Origin: Penelope pileata
Taxonomy: Eukaryota > Chordata > Aves > Galliformes > Cracidae
Length of the DNA stretch: 64,000 bases
Assembly: GCA_013396635.1 (NCBI GenBank)
Contig: WBMW01005750.1
Span: 481,538 to 545,537, forward strand
Direction of reading: 5' to 3'
The translations under genes and the position numbers were made by a program. This document shows positions 10,921-25,496 of this stretch, one piece after another (the first letter of the stretch is position 1; every line of letters begins with the position of its first letter). Under the pieces are notes generated by a model, which did not search any database, was not told the DNA's origin, and saw only the letters and a program-made list of their open reading frames with translations.

Positions 10921-13900
10921 NTTATGTTTTCTAGTAACCCAGCCTACTCAGATACAGCATAGGCACAAGCACAGAGACTTCCCGCTCTGCTTAACTCAGG
11001 GACATAATCCACTTTGACACAAGCCAGTGAAGATTCAGTAGCTAAATGGCCAGTTCAGAATCAAAGAAGCCTGCAGCAGTTCACTCACATAGCCCACTGC
11101 CCAACCAGTCCTACCTTGTTCTCTGCATGTGAAACTGGCAATGGCATCATCACTGGGAGTACTGCACATTTAGAAGAGACTTGTAGAGCTGAGGTCATCA
11201 TGGTGCACGGAGATGCTTCTGCACAGTGCAGGTGGCTGTATGTGCCATTCACAGATGAAAGTCAGTCTGTGCAGCAACCATGGAAGCCATTTTGTTTCAG
11301 AAACATGTACTAAATAATTGGAAATGACAACTAAGCAACATTATTAGTTGTTGCTGGTCCTCAACATTTGGTACTATTTGAACAATAAAAAGTTTTACTT
11401 CATTCTCGCAAATTAACACATTCATTTTAATGTCACATTTCTTCTATATGTTCATATTTGTGATGTCTATTAATGAAGTTTGTTTACTGACAGGCTTTCT
11501 GCTGCTCCTTCCCTGGCCACCAACATTACATTCAGCCCATTTAAACATAACACTGCTAGTTGTGAAGTAGTGAAGCATCTATGCTTTAAGCCTGTTTATC
11601 ATCATATGGCTTAACTTATTGACATATAAGCCAGTATAGAATTTATATGGTGAAAGAATGTTTAAGCGTGAAATAATTTATTCAGCAAATCATTTCTCCT
11701 GATGCAGATTCCATCACTCACTGTCAGGATGCACAAGATGCATCTGCAGCAACAGGAGCCGAGTGTGAAGGGACAACCTATGCCATTATGTTACACCACA
11801 GTCAGCAAGCATTCTGTATTGCTGAAAAACAGTTTCTAAATCAAGATCATCATAAAGTACTAGATTCTGAAGTTAAGGTGCGTTATCTGCCTAGAAATTC
11901 TCCTATCACTGGGAAGAAGTGTGTTTTTAATTATGTTGCATTGTCATACAATATTTATAGAAAAGTTTTGAATTATTTTAAATTCTGTTTCTAAAAAAAC
12001 AGCTACTATGCATAAGACATCTTACATAAAGCCTTCATATTTCCCCTACAGTGCTGCAACACAAGGGTTTGACCTAATGCTCCTTTTTCTTAGATTAGAC
12101 CAACAAAACCTTGGCAGCAGTTTCTGGACACACACACAGCTGGGCTCCCTGCGGGCTCAAAGATACACTTAAATAAGAGTCCATTGTGGATAATTTTCTT
12201 TTAGACCCTCATCAAAATGTTCATTCAGAATATCCCACTGATGACAAAGAGACCATACACATTAGATGAGTCTTATAAAAAGGATTTCTGCTAGCCCATC
12301 TTAGTCTGCCAAGGCCAGCTCTTAGTATTTTTTTGTCTGCCTGCCAATGCTCACGTTTGCACAAAATGACGACCTTCAGTACATTTGCTAAGGAACAGTG
12401 CAAATGACATGTTAGCAGCCAACCCCTACTGACTGGCATGGGACTTCAGGTTCAGCCAGAAAGCTGCTGGCTGCTTGATTAACACATTTGGGGTATAGTG
12501 GAGTAGCATTTGTATGAATCAGCAAACACAGGGAAATATCTGCATAGATATGATATGTATAGAAGTCAATATTAGTCACTTTTATCAGGCATTGCATCTT
12601 TGTTTCCTTTTGTGGTTTGAGTCAGACTGATCCGTAAGACCACACTAAAAAGTATAGCAGAACACTGTTTGTTTAGGTAGCTTGTTTATTGCTTTCCTCC
12701 CACCAAGAGAAAAGCAGGGCAGAGTCAGAAACTGGATCCTCCTCATTCAATTCTACACAAGAAAGGAGAAATAGAGTAAGTGAAAAGAGGCCATGAGCTC
12801 TCCCTGTCGGGATTTTGCCAGGTGTCTCTCACACATCAGTTGGTGGAAAGACCAACACCCAGAAATTTCATAGCCTGGCTCCCCCTGATTCCACTCCCGT
12901 TTGCAAAGACTGCCCATTACTACGGCAGAGATTGCCTCTAAGCGTCTGACCCCATGCTTTTAGCAAAAGAGAGGAGTTCCCTTTTGTCATCGCTTTTCAG
13001 TTCCTTTCCAACAAAAGCTGGGTCCTTGGTTTCCTTGTTTTCTTTACATGTTTAATACACTAATAAGGAGGCACTCATCTTCTGCTGGGAAAGCAGAAGG
13101 GTGGTCCTGATCTGTCAGTGTTCCATTTCGCTAATAAAGCTCTGCAGATCAGTGTGATGCTGCTAGTTCAGAAATCAGCAATATGCCAAGTAAGAGTTTC
13201 CTGGATTGAATTAAGGCACTAGGATGAACTTGAGGCATAACATTACGAACACAAATGAAAAAAGGCAGTCTTTCCTTACAAGTCCAGGGCCACAAGATTG
13301 CTAGAAACATAATGCATCCGTTTCTTACACCTTATTCAGCATATAAACCAGCAAAATGTGGGTATAGATTGCCATAGTTCTGCTTAGGAAAAGTACAGAG
13401 GCAGGATCAGATCCCTACAGTTTGTATTCATTAACTCAAGCTCCAATAGGACAACCTTGGCAACATTTCCTTTGTCGCTAATGGCAGAGATTCCACAGCC
13501 TCAGTGCAGAGTTAACATCATGAAAAAGGATGCAAAGACATTTAACTGCTAGGTGCAAATGAAGCAGAATGAGATGGGGGAGCAGGGTGGGACTCCAGTT
13601 CTCCAGACATGAAAATGCATCTTTCCCTGGGAAATGCAGAGAGAACATGAGCTATTCCAGCTCTAGAATTTCTGCACTGCCACAGCTCACTCTTCTAGCT
13701 CTGGCACACTGATCAAGAGGTCAGTCTTCACATAAGCACTGCTGAGTATACCGATTAGTGTGTTCACATGGTCACTGTGTCTTATTGCCTAATCATTTCA
13801 TAACTGAGGGTTATGTACTATGCCAGATCCAAACATCCAGTCCCCAATGAATCCTCTTCATGCACAGGTCTTCTGAAATCCACATATTTAACAACTTTAT

Positions 13901-16900
13901 TTATCTGAACCATAAATATTTTGAAGAACACAATGGTGCTTTCAAGTGTTTGCGCATTTGTCTTAACTACGCAGTGAGGCTGTACTTACACATGTATCTC
14001 TTGCAGAATTCATTCATGAGGAAAACCATACAAGTTTACAAGTTAATCATTTTCCTGAATGTCAGGAGCCAGGGCAGATCAGGATGTACATTGTGTTGGC
14101 AGAGCTGCAAACTAGACTGCTTTAGTATTAATAGTAAACTTCCAAGCCTCAGTAAGATTTTTAAAGTTTTTGCAGCAAGTTAAAAAGTAGCCATGGATAT
14201 TTCTCATACATAATTGCAAAGCACAGGAAAAGGGCATAATTATTAAGTAAAAATGGCTTGAGTTTTCAATTTAATAGGTAAAGAAAGTGTCCAGTGCTTC
14301 CTGCTTCTCAGTAGAATAGACATTTTGCCTTGGTAAGAAAAAGCGGGGAATTCAAGAATCCAGTGATCAGCACCTTTTATATCTCAAATGTTCTAAATCC
14401 ACATCATAAGATTTCATTACAGCTGCTAGCTGGAAAATGTGTCTTAGTAGTTCACACTGCATACGCTCGAGCGTCAGCTACAGGATCAGTAAGAACAAAA
14501 AGGCAACCTTCAGCTGCACAGAGCAGTGTGGCAAAGTATGCCTTAACTGCTCTACCTTGTCACATCGTATATAAACAAAACTCACCTTGTGAACCAGATT
14601 GTTGACTTAGATTACTGACATGCTGACACATTCTGCTATCCTGGTTCTGGGGACAGCGATATTTGGCAAGGGGAGCATGAGCACCTATGACAGAAGTTTT
14701 TTTGAGAAGACAGACCATTTTTTCCAACCACCTTTAGTAGAAAGCAGTAAGATCCTTGACAACAGTTCAGACATGGCAATCCCCACATTAGCCACTGAAC
14801 ATAGCCAGGAGAAAGAAATCACTCCTCTGGGCTTATATTTCATCAGACAGTAGAATTCTTTCATCATTCCCCCCACTCATGTTTTTTCTTGGTTAAAAAT
14901 TATGAGATTCAAAGCACATGAAAGCTATTTAACATTCTGCCTCTCCTGTCTGCCCTTCCAACTCTCCCTTCTTCTCTCACCCCCAAATTTGCTTCTTGTG
15001 GTTCCTTACACAGTTCAGATTGAAAGTAGGTCAGAGACAAATGGGCACTGTCAGATGACTAGTTTCAAGTCATGGACATGTTGTCTCTGCAGTACCATAG
15101 CAAGTTGTTATTACAAATCCTTAAAAGTTTGTTTTAGCTTGAAATGCTATTAGACTTACTCAACTGGCAAAGGAGAAGGCTTTCCGCAGGAATTTCATCT
15201 GGTTAAGTCAACAGAGCTCTGCCTGCAGAGCACAGCTTCCAAACATGAGATTTCATTTTGTATTATTAATTCTTCACCTTTTCCTGTTTATAATGAAAAC
15301 ACTGTTAAATACCTAAACAACTGGTTTTATTTTCCCTTCTCCTCCTACCTTTGCCCACTCACTCCAATCCCCCAGTCCCAGTAAGTCATCTTAGCTTTTA
15401 CTCATAATCAGTATACATGCTTCACATATTGATATGCTTCATACAGCCACATGACAGCATCCCACCACGTGATGAGGACTAGGACTACATTCCACACCAG
15501 AAGGTGCTAATGGGAGGGAAGTAGGGTTTAAAGCTCTTTAAACTCCCCAAACAAAGCATCACCAGACAGTTAACTGTGGCAAGTAAAATATTCTGACAGA
15601 AGCATTATTTAAGTTGACAATGGTCCTCCAAACTTCTTTTCGACTGTATTTCCAACAGTGTTCACAGCTTCAGTGAATTAATGGCAAGAAAAGCAGTATC
15701 TGCTCAATTAGCACTGTGGTCAAGTAAGGCCAGAATGACAGTTTTAATAGTTTGATGCCAAATCACCTCCAATTGCCCGTTGCCTTTGGCTCCTGTCACA
15801 TGTGAGAAACACTGTACAGAAAATAATTGTAGGCTGATACTTTTTTAGATTGTATCATTACATATTACAGCAGTAGCCTCAAGCGGTAATTTAAGTCTAA
15901 TCAGAGCAAATCCCTATTCAGATTTATTGGCCTAAAGAAAGAAACCGCAGCAGAGCATAATTGTGGAGAAAAGAAAGCTTAATGTGGCCATAAACATACC
16001 ACAGGTGAAATCTTAATACCACTAAAATCTATGGCTACTGGGGGCAGTGGGACCAAAATTCCACACGTCTGGTTTTGCATTGCTCAGTGAAACTAACAGA
16101 ACAAAGAGAGAACTCTTGGATTCAAGTAACTCATGGATCCAAGTAAGGAGGCGAAACAGAGTACCACATCTAAGAAAAACAGTTCCAATACTACTAAGCT
16201 GCCATTACTTTCCTTTGGAACAGCAACTCACAAATGCATTGGCTCATAAACTAATGGCACACAGTAGCTTTTGCATCTTACAATTTATCATAATCTGGAT
16301 ATTTCTGGTTCATTTTATCTGTGATTGTTTAACGTGAAATTCTCAACACTACTTGGGGATATCCTCAAAAATGTCTTCGTTATGTAATAGATCTCTGTCC
16401 AGAAAACGGTTAAATGTAGAAGTCTGCAGGAGACTTTTCGATTTCATAAGGTCATTCCTGCCCATTAGACTACTAGTCATGTGCGTTAAGCAGCTATTAA
16501 ACTTTTGGTTGATAGTTTTCCAATAATATTGTCCATTTAGTGCTTTCTTCCTGAACACAAGTATCTTCACTATTCCAAGGCAACAAATGTAATAGTCAGA
16601 TCTCTTTAGAAAGTACATTGCTAATGGCAAGAAATTCAACAAGTGCCACAGCTGTATAGTTAGTAGCTTATTCATTTTGTGGCAGTCACCAGTCCTGTAC
16701 GTGTACCTCGAAACTTAGTCCAACCTTTTGTTTCTAACCACGAAGGTAAGTGGTATCGATTTGCTGAAATTTAATTTCAGTGCTCAAGCATATCTAGTTA
16801 TATGTCATTGGAACTTGGACTTCCTTCCATAAAACTGGCCTTCCTTCCATAAAATTCCATATTCAAATATTCAAAAAACATGTGAGCTATATCAGCACAG

Positions 16901-17842
16901 TAGCTGATAGTTCTTGACAGCTGTGCTTCCCAAATTCACCCTTTCATTTTCACAATCTGAAAAACAACAGTAACTCAAAAGTTACCAGAAGCAAGGATGG
17001 CAATATTATTAATGATAGATATTTACCTCCTTTTTAACTCAGAAAATTCATCTGAAAGTTCCATTGTTAGAAATCTTTTGTCTGCTGCCAGCTACCGTTC
17101 CCCTCTGTACTGCTGGTTGCATAAGTTACTTGGAAGATGACATCAGATCTTCACCATCTGAAAGCGGTGGCATTTAGCAATAGCTGGCCACTACGTTCAA
17201 ATATATACAGGAGGTTTCTGCTACTACGCTGTTATTACACAGTCCTCCAGATTTCTTACTTTCAGACAGAATCTTCTGATACAGATAATGTCAATTTACA
17301 GTGGCTAGTTAATCAGCTCAAGCCAGGGTCTGAAAGAGAAAACAAAGATAACAGACTTGTAAATACACAGTCAATTCAAAAATGCAACTTTTTAAGGCTC
17401 TTTTGCTTCTTGATTCTTTCATCAAGTTTTTCAACTGACTCATAAGCTGACAACCACTGCCACTATCATCACACTTTATAGCTGAAATACTTGCATTCGG
17501 TATTTGAAAAAGGAACCACGGAAAAGCAAAATTAAAAACATTTTTTAAAGATTGATTAAATAACTATTTCAACAGGGAGTTCACATAAAGAACGCAGAAG
17601 GAAAAGTAAGTAGAAGAGAAAAGGCAGGAAAGGATTGTTTAATAAGCAGAAATTCATGTTATGTATACAATGCTTTTCTTTAACAATAGGTAGGCTAACT
17701 CCAGCACATACAAATTTTAGCACATACTGAATTTTCCAAATGTTAAAGACTTGACAGTCATACTCTTTCCTCACTCCTGTCATAAAATATCCCTGTAACT
17801 TAGGCCTTGCTTCACAGAAAATACATTTTCATGAGTATATCC
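10921..17842. other. Non-coding DNA; begins with a single N
   Basis: The single N at 10921 marks a contig join or uncertain base. No gene or transposon was recognised beyond it. The longest frames (13860-14183 + and 16349-16675 -, each 107-108 codons) lack domains and flanking coding signals. Confidence 0.6.
16820..16859. repeat. 20-bp tandem duplication
   Basis: Two adjacent copies of a 20-bp unit, cttccttccataaaactggc and cttccttccataaaattcca, differing at a few positions near the end. Confidence 0.85.
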
Positions 17843-18200
17843 AATGAGGGGAGACCTCATCGCACTCTACAACTTCTTGAAGGGAGGTTGTGGTGAGGAG
17901 GGGGTCAGCCTCTTCTCCCAGATAACTAATGACAGGACGAGAGGGAATGGCCACAAGTTGCGCCAGGGAAGATTTAGATTGGATATGAGGAAAAGCTTTT
18001 TCTCCGAAAGAGTGGTCAGGCACTGGAACGGCCTGCCTAGGGAGGTGGTGGAGTCACCGTCCCTAGCGCTGTTCAAGAAGTCTCTAGATGAGGTGCTAAG
18101 GGATATGATTTAGTAGCTTAGTGGGTAGTGATGGTGATGGGACGACAGTTGGACCAGATGATCTTGTAGGTCCTTTCCAACCTAGTGTTTCTATGATTCT
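17843..18200 (+). mobile_element. CR1 LINE 3' end with ORF2 C-terminus
   Basis: A plus-strand CR1 copy of about 360 bp. It opens with gaggggagacctcatcgc and codes for the ORF2 C-terminus over about 17844-18113, with motifs RTRGNGHKLRQGRF, VVRHWNGLPREVVE and PSLALFKKSLDE ending in a stop. It then has the 3' untranslated region and ends with tttctatgattct. The reading frame is intact to the natural stop, so divergence is moderate. It is truncated at its 5' end. Confidence 0.95.
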
Positions 18201-18829
18201 ACTCTGTTGATAAAGCACAAGCAGAAGTACATAAAACTCCCCTATCTGGCAGAATAGAGGACTTCAAACAGGTATGTAGCAAACTCAGTATTGTACGTAC
18301 TGATGAGACTTGGAACTGGTTACTGGATTCTCAAGAGTCTGACAAACCCTTGGGTGACAAACCCCTAGTATTTAATGCCTAAACACACACTAATGTTTTG
18401 GTCTGAAGACAAGACATGATCTTTTCGTACAAAGGAGCTCAATCAGAGCACTCATACTCAGATACTGTTTTCAAAATGCACATAGTGAAGTCCTCGAAAG
18501 TCTAGTATACAATCCACTTGTAGAGATTTCCCTGTGTTGCCAGAATGACTCAGTAAGGTATCAGGGAAGAGAAGGCCTTATTTAGTCATAAACGTTCCAA
18601 AATTGCTTCTGTTGCCATAGTCCTAATTTCTACTGACTTCTGCTTGGAAAAGGAACAAATTCAAAGATTCTGAAAACCAAGCAGCAATAAGTCCCAATGT
18701 TCAACTCCCTCTGAAAATTGTTGAGGTAATCTAACACTAGGTGACCAAATTACATAATTTGGGTACTTGTAAGTTATTTTGTTACTTGAAGCCCTGCTTG
18801 GCAATGCAAAGGATAGAAGGCAAAACTGT

Positions 18830-19260
18830 AGATACCCATGCAGCCACTGGTCACTGGTCTCCACTTGGACATTGAGCTGTAGACCACAGCTGTCTGAGTG
18901 CAACCATGCAGCCAATTCCTTACCCACTGTGTGGTCCATCCACCAAATCCATGTCTCTCCAATTTAGAGTCAAGGATGTTGTGTGGAAGCGTCAAATGCT
19001 TTGCACAAGTCCAGGTAGATTATGTCAGTTGTTTCACCAACACTGTTACCATCGTAGAAAGCTACCAAATTTGTCAGACATAATTTGCTCTTAGTGAAGA
19101 CAGATTGGCTTGAAACTTTCAATCTTAAATATGGGATCTAACACCTAACTGCAAGAGCCAAGGCTTTAGTAACACACGATAGTCTGAGACCCAGCATATT
19201 GCACATTGTTGTAATTGTCATCACTGTCTTCTTCCAGCAGGGAACTTCTGCACCTCTTTT
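18830..19260 (-). mobile_element. CR1 LINE internal reverse-transcriptase fragment
   Basis: On the minus strand, from right to left, the peptide reads CLTNLVAFYDG, then IYLDLCKAFD, which is the RT motif A of CR1 elements. After a frameshift it continues as HNILDSKLERHGFGGWTT, WVRNWL and SMSKWRPVTSG. These segments are in CR1 order. Frameshifts and substitutions show decay. No CR1 3' tail is present, so the copy is cut at both ends. The exact limits are uncertain by tens of bases. Confidence 0.85.
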
Positions 19261-22200
19261 ACCATTCAATATGAGTTTTTTTTCCCCTGAGTCAATTCAG
19301 ACACTGCAATGGAAATGTGCAGGTAGAATTATGTTCTACATACATTAGTCAACTGAAACTGCAAAAACACATTCCACAATATACAAATTAATTTTTACAG
19401 TCTCAAAACACCTATTCTGTAATTGCAACAAGCCTGCTGAGGACTTCAAGGACTCAAATATGCAATAGTACATTGAGTAACAGAAAAGACCATACCTTAC
19501 CATCAGCAACTGGAAGATACTCCTTCCTCTTCTGAGCTCTGTGACAATAGGTCTCCTCCTGACCCACAAGGCTTCTGCAGAACCAATTGCAATAATGCTT
19601 GCTAGTTGTAAAATGCTGAAATCCACTGAACAACACAGGGTACAATCTTGTGGGTGGTCACACAGGACTCAGAAAATAAATTCAGCAAGTACATCTCATA
19701 GAGGAAAAAAAGTGGAATCTGTTCCTTCCTTTTCTGCCATAGCTTCTCCTCATATCTTATTCATCACATTGATCTGGTTTCCCATATCCTCACCCTACAA
19801 AACAACATAAATACACCTCAGCAGCTTGATCCTCAGATATCTACTTTCATTTGTCTGGTCCACTATTAAAAAAAGAAACAAAAAGTGAAGAGCTATCAGC
19901 AATTCTCTAAGAAAACAGCAGAAAGCGCACAAGATGTCCTCAGAAAGTGAAATTCAATACTTCAGAAATTAGCCAGGACACAGTGTAGCTATTCAAATCC
20001 TGCAGACAGGGATGATCAGCCAGTATTATCTTTTCCAGAAATATCCACTGTGCATCTGACCGTGTGAAGTCTACTTTCCTAAGAAACACTAAAAAACTCA
20101 ATCCAGGAAGACAGGTTAAAATATTGAAGACTTTAGGCATGGATGAATTCAACACTTTTTTCTGGAACAATCTCTATACAACAAAGAGCTGTTAACCAGG
20201 AAAAATAACTAGCTAATACAATTCCGTGCATTCCATTTCCAGTCCCCTTGAGAAAACCAGGAGCAAAAGGCTGGGAAAGTTAAACCAGTTCCCCCAAGCA
20301 ACATAAGTTCTCTTTTGGCCTGTGGCCATTAAAATAAAAGGCAAGCCATTGCAACCCGCCTTAGTCAGCTGCAGAATGGGCTTTTAGATCCGCAAGAGTC
20401 ATCTCAGGCCTCCCTTAAAATCAATGGAGAAAACAGGCATTTAGGGAGTGATTCATCTGGTTTATTTTAGTGGCATTGGGATGAGATAAATTGCGCTGCA
20501 AAATGAAAAAACCTAAGCCATAAAAATGCCTATTTCTCTCCATACACAATAAATGAAGACCAGACGAGGAATTGTCTGCATTTGGTAAGATGAACCCCAC
20601 CCAGTAAGCCTGTGGCATACATTCACTCCTCTCAGAGACCTTTTGTTGTAGCTATTAGAGTTTCCATGGCTTCCAGACTACTGGGCAACCAGCTCCCTCC
20701 ACGACAGCATGGACACCCAAAGCTGCTTCAGGGCTTCTAAGCTACCAGACCCAACTCTGGGGACTGACAGGGATCTGGAGTGTACGACTTACCACGTGGA
20801 ATAGCCTATGTGGTAAATGGAAGAGAAATGGATCAAAGAAGCCATCTTTCCTAAACTGGCAATATAAACTCCTCCTCATTGCAGAGTCTTATAACAGCAA
20901 CAGTAAGCAACAACACAGCTGCCCAAGGAAGGTCAAGGAGCCAGCTATTCTGCACAGGCAACTTAATTAGCCAGGCACACAGCCTACCCACACAGCAGAG
21001 TAAGGACATTTTGGAATAAGCCTTAAAACTCCAGCACTACCCAATATTTTTCTTGCTGGATAATCAGCTGTTTTCATGTGTCCCCAGGTTCAGCTCTAAC
21101 GATGCTCTAACAGCGCAGAATGAATAGTCAGCGCATTTGGCTTTAAGACTAGCACTGCAGAGCAGAACAGACACAGTTACTGAGATCCTCTTACAGTGCT
21201 ACATATATTTTGTCAATACAACCTGAAACCATGTAGAACTATATTGCCAACAGAAGCAGCCAAATGCAAATGCATTCTGCCAAAAGAACTCGCGAGCTGC
21301 ACTATGCCAACAGACTGTTTGCCAGCTACATCTCCTCATGCAGAAAAGGTCTTGGATTTCAACTGTCTTTCAGATTTTGTCAGATTCCAATATTAAATGG
21401 ATGGTGAACATTTTGCAGCCAAACTGACAATGGTTATTTTACAGTTGTTTTTAGTCACTACTCAAAGCAAGCCAACATGCCAATTTACACCATTGTCCAT
21501 ACTGAAAAACATAAACACAAGGCTGTAAACACCTAGCAGTGTCCAATGAAATGATGTTATACTCTGTCAATGTGGGCTTACTTGAGGAGTCTGTGAGGTC
21601 CCAGATGCTGATACAGACACTACAGGCTTACCACTCCAGCAGGTACAGCCAACAGACACTGTACTGATGTACCTGTACAGGCTGTGCATCAGTACAAATC
21701 AGAAGGAGAGATACACTCTACCACCAGAAACTGTAAGTCATTGTTTATGTTTCAGACTAGAATTTTGCCTTTTGCAGTCACAGCAATAATATGTCTTGCT
21801 GGAAAACTAAGTGGTGATTCAGGTATTTGAGAATTCTCTGAAAGTATGGATTTTTCTTTTTTTTTCTGTTCACTGGTTCAATGAATAAGGAATTTTGTGG
21901 GAATGTCCTGATTCTGATTTTTTTTTCCCCCTCTCCTTGGAGGACTTGAAATTCTCGAAGGAAAGAGATCAACCTAAGAACAACCCGCTGCCAAATCACA
22001 GAGAAGACTCAGACACAGTATTTGAATTGAACATTATTTCCAGAGTACACTGGTTAAAGAAGACTCAAAGCTAAAAATCAGTTGGGTTTCCTAGGGTAGC
22101 ACACTTGTCAAAAACTATAGAGAGTGGACATGGTGATTGCCTTGAAGCAACTCCATACCTGTTGAGGAAACATGAAGTGTTCATCACCAAACTGTCTAGA

Positions 22201-25200
22201 AAGAGATCATTTAGACTTTACACTTCCAAAGGTAACAATATACTTCGTGGTCTTGAAAGATTAAGTAATTTCCTGGAAATACATTCTGACTTTTAAAGTC
22301 ATAATTCAAAGTTACTACAGATATTTACTAAATACCATTTGCCTTCTATAGGTCTTAGGTTTTTGTTTGTTTTTTTTTAAGAGGTATCAGCATAAGAAAA
22401 ACTATTTTTAAGTTTCTCTCCAAATTTTAATCTGTAACAAACTACCACTTTGAAGAATTTTCTATTCCTGTTGTCGAACACCTTTCTCTTACATGTTTAT
22501 ACACATTATTTGGCAAAAACTTGCCAAATACCTGGGTAATTAGCAAATATGTTTAGGCAATTATTACACTTAAAATGTAAATTGAATCATATTTAGCATT
22601 TAAATCCTTTCAGAAATCCTCTTTAATGACTTCATTTTACAATACATTGAGTTTTAATTTTGACTTTAATGGTTACAGGACTGGCTTATCTTGTCATATG
22701 CTAAGACACCTGTAATTTAAGGTATCTGTTACAGATGCACACATACTAACGATTGTAACTTTTACTGAAATAATTTTCCTTAAAAAAGCAGTTACCACAC
22801 AGTCATACAGAGCACATAAAAATACCATCAAAGAGTAATTAAAGCCAATCCTCTGGTGCTTTGAGCTTTGGTGTAGTTCTGGTCAGAAAATGTAGCTATT
22901 CAAATTTCATACTGTCGAGACCAATATAGATGGATATTCTTCCCACATCCTTACTCTTTCCACCTTAACACCATTGTGTTAAAGTCAGAGGAGGTATTTC
23001 TGATCTCCACCTACAACAATGAAAAGACATTTTCAGACAACTGTTACTAACCAATTTTTCTGCAACACTTGCTGTTCGTGTCTTTATGTCATACCAACAG
23101 GACCATTCTGAAAATCATGACTGCAACCAGTCACCAGGACACCTTCTCAGACTTCAGCATAAATAACAAGTCTGAAACTGATGCAGTTCAGTCAGGACTT
23201 GCTATATGATAGCTGAATAACCCATGAGTTCAGCTAAGAGTTCAGATATTTATTGAGCTTATGCTCTAAAGCAGGTGGTTCAAACTAAAGAGTTAACAGA
23301 ATGACTAGGCACCGCAGAATTAAGTCAGATCATATCTATCTAGTCTTCCCGTGCTATGTAACACTCAAAAAATAAACATTTTACCACCTAAATGTTAGCG
23401 ATGACTAGTACATCAAATCAAAGGTAGCCCGCAACTGTGCTTTTGCCTGAAGGAAGCACTTTTCCTATTATGGCCTTCCTAAATTCCAAATACAAAATGC
23501 AGGATGGATGGGAGAAGGACATTTTGGAAAACTTTTTGGTGTTAATGTTACTGTAAAGCTCTACCTCCTCTGAAATATTATTTAGAGCACACATCCTATG
23601 CAGGTGCAGGTTAAGATGAAACTGAGACAAGCAGTGCGGTATTCCTTCAGCACGGTTTTTGGCCTGGGGGTGGGAGCACACTGATGGTGTGGTGAACTAT
23701 TTCTTCTTGAACAGCTCATGCAGAAACTCCAAGGCCTACTGGCCTGCATTGTCTTGAGCAGACAGCTTGTCATCTGAACTTTTTAATGTGTTATTCTGTC
23801 ACCGCAGTCTTCAAGCTTTCTCGGAGTCTACAGGATTCCTCTCTTGTTTTAAGCTTTTCAGGGAACAGGCAGGTTATAATACATTTTGGCATTTCCGTCA
23901 ACGCAAAGCCTGTTTAGGCCTCAAGATATCAGGCTCAGGATGACATAATTTGAGCATGTGAACAGCCTGAATTGTATTTGTAAGCAATTTTTCCTCTTAG
24001 AAACAATGTCTTGGACTGGCTTTTCTTCCAACGTTACGTACCTTGCTAGAAGGACCTATTTTTACTAAAACATAGCCTATTTGTCTGAGAACTACTACAA
24101 TTGTTTTCTAGCTTTAAAAAGAGCATTTATGTAAACTTTGCTAAAACTTCATGCTTTAAAAAGAAGAAAAAAAAAAGAACACTTAGAAAGTTACCTGAGA
24201 AACTGTTCTTCCTGAAATACAATGGAGTAAGTTTGAAACATTGTTCAAATGATACAGAAAGCCTCTGTTTCAAAACAGCGTACTGCACACAGCTAGGCTT
24301 TTAATTGGCTTTGGGACAATGAACGGAGCTGTTAACACCTGTTTGTGCCTTGAAGGATGGCATTTGAACATGGCAGCACTAGGTTAAATTTAATTCTGTC
24401 CAAACTATCTAGCACTATCAGAGCTGCTACACAGTACTGTCTCACTGCTTATCCTTTCCAACTTAAAAATCGGAAATTTGCATAAGATCTAAATATTTGT
24501 TTGATAAAGGCTTGAAAAGTATAGTTTCAAATCACAAAATGGCATACTTACTCTTCAGAGTAAATGAGTTCTCTGTAACTACTTTATTAACACTCAGACT
24601 CCTATCCATGGGACATTTGTTTCTCCTCTCAAGAGCCAAGATTTATTTTGCTTTTTAATTAAAATGCTTTGGCAAATTTTAAGAACTTTGGATCATGTAC
24701 CAACTTTGGCCCACATCATTTCTAACAGAAAAGGATGAAATGTGCTTATTTCAGAATAATTACTCTCTTTTTAATTCTAGTACTGCTTTATTTGGTGTTT
24801 TCTTAGAATACCATAATTAACACTCCTTCTTACAGGCGTTTAAGTATGCTTAAATGCTTACACTTAGAAATCTGACTTCAGTGTCATCACAGTTAAGAAG
24901 AGCACCAGGCACATGTCCTAGGGCTGGTTTTGATCTGTCTGCAGAATCAAATATTACTCTGCACTATTGTTCTGCTTCCCTTGACCTCACTACAATGTTA
25001 TTTCTCTTCCTGTAATTTAGAAACAGCATTCCTGGGTATTTAAAAGTCAACTTTATCCGCTGGACAGACAGAGCATTCTGCTACCGTGCAAATGGCAGCA
25101 TTGACAACATACAATAAATAGCTGGGAAAACAGTATTCATTTCTTATTTTGTATTACACTCAACTGCTGGTAGCAACCTAGTACCAAGAACAGTGAGTAT

Positions 25201-25496
25201 CTTTTTCTATATACTAAGACTAATGTGTTGAAACTGAATTATACGATTTTATTAATGAATTCTATATCAACAACTTTAAAGGCAACAGCTGTCAGTGTAC
25301 AAGTTATTGTGTAAAATCCAGTAATTTGTGGAATCAGTCTGTTCATTCTTGCTCTGAAAACAAAGATCTTTAGTGTTCATTAAGGTTTTATTTCTGGCTG
25401 ACACTTCTCACTACTTTCCTTACGTTATTCCACTTTGTCTAAGTGCAACAGCACTTGATAACAGCTGTTTCTTGGCAGCTTATTGAAACTCTCTGC
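19261..25496. other. Non-coding DNA
   Basis: No gene, RNA or clear repeat recognised. Only short homopolymers and a weak ancient-repeat trace near 20416-20457. Confidence 0.6.

Noticed and set aside
16349..16675. Minus-strand frame of 108 codons with an acidic C-terminus
   Set aside because: It looks protein-like near the end, but many frames of this length are expected by chance, and no homologue or flanking exon was recognised.
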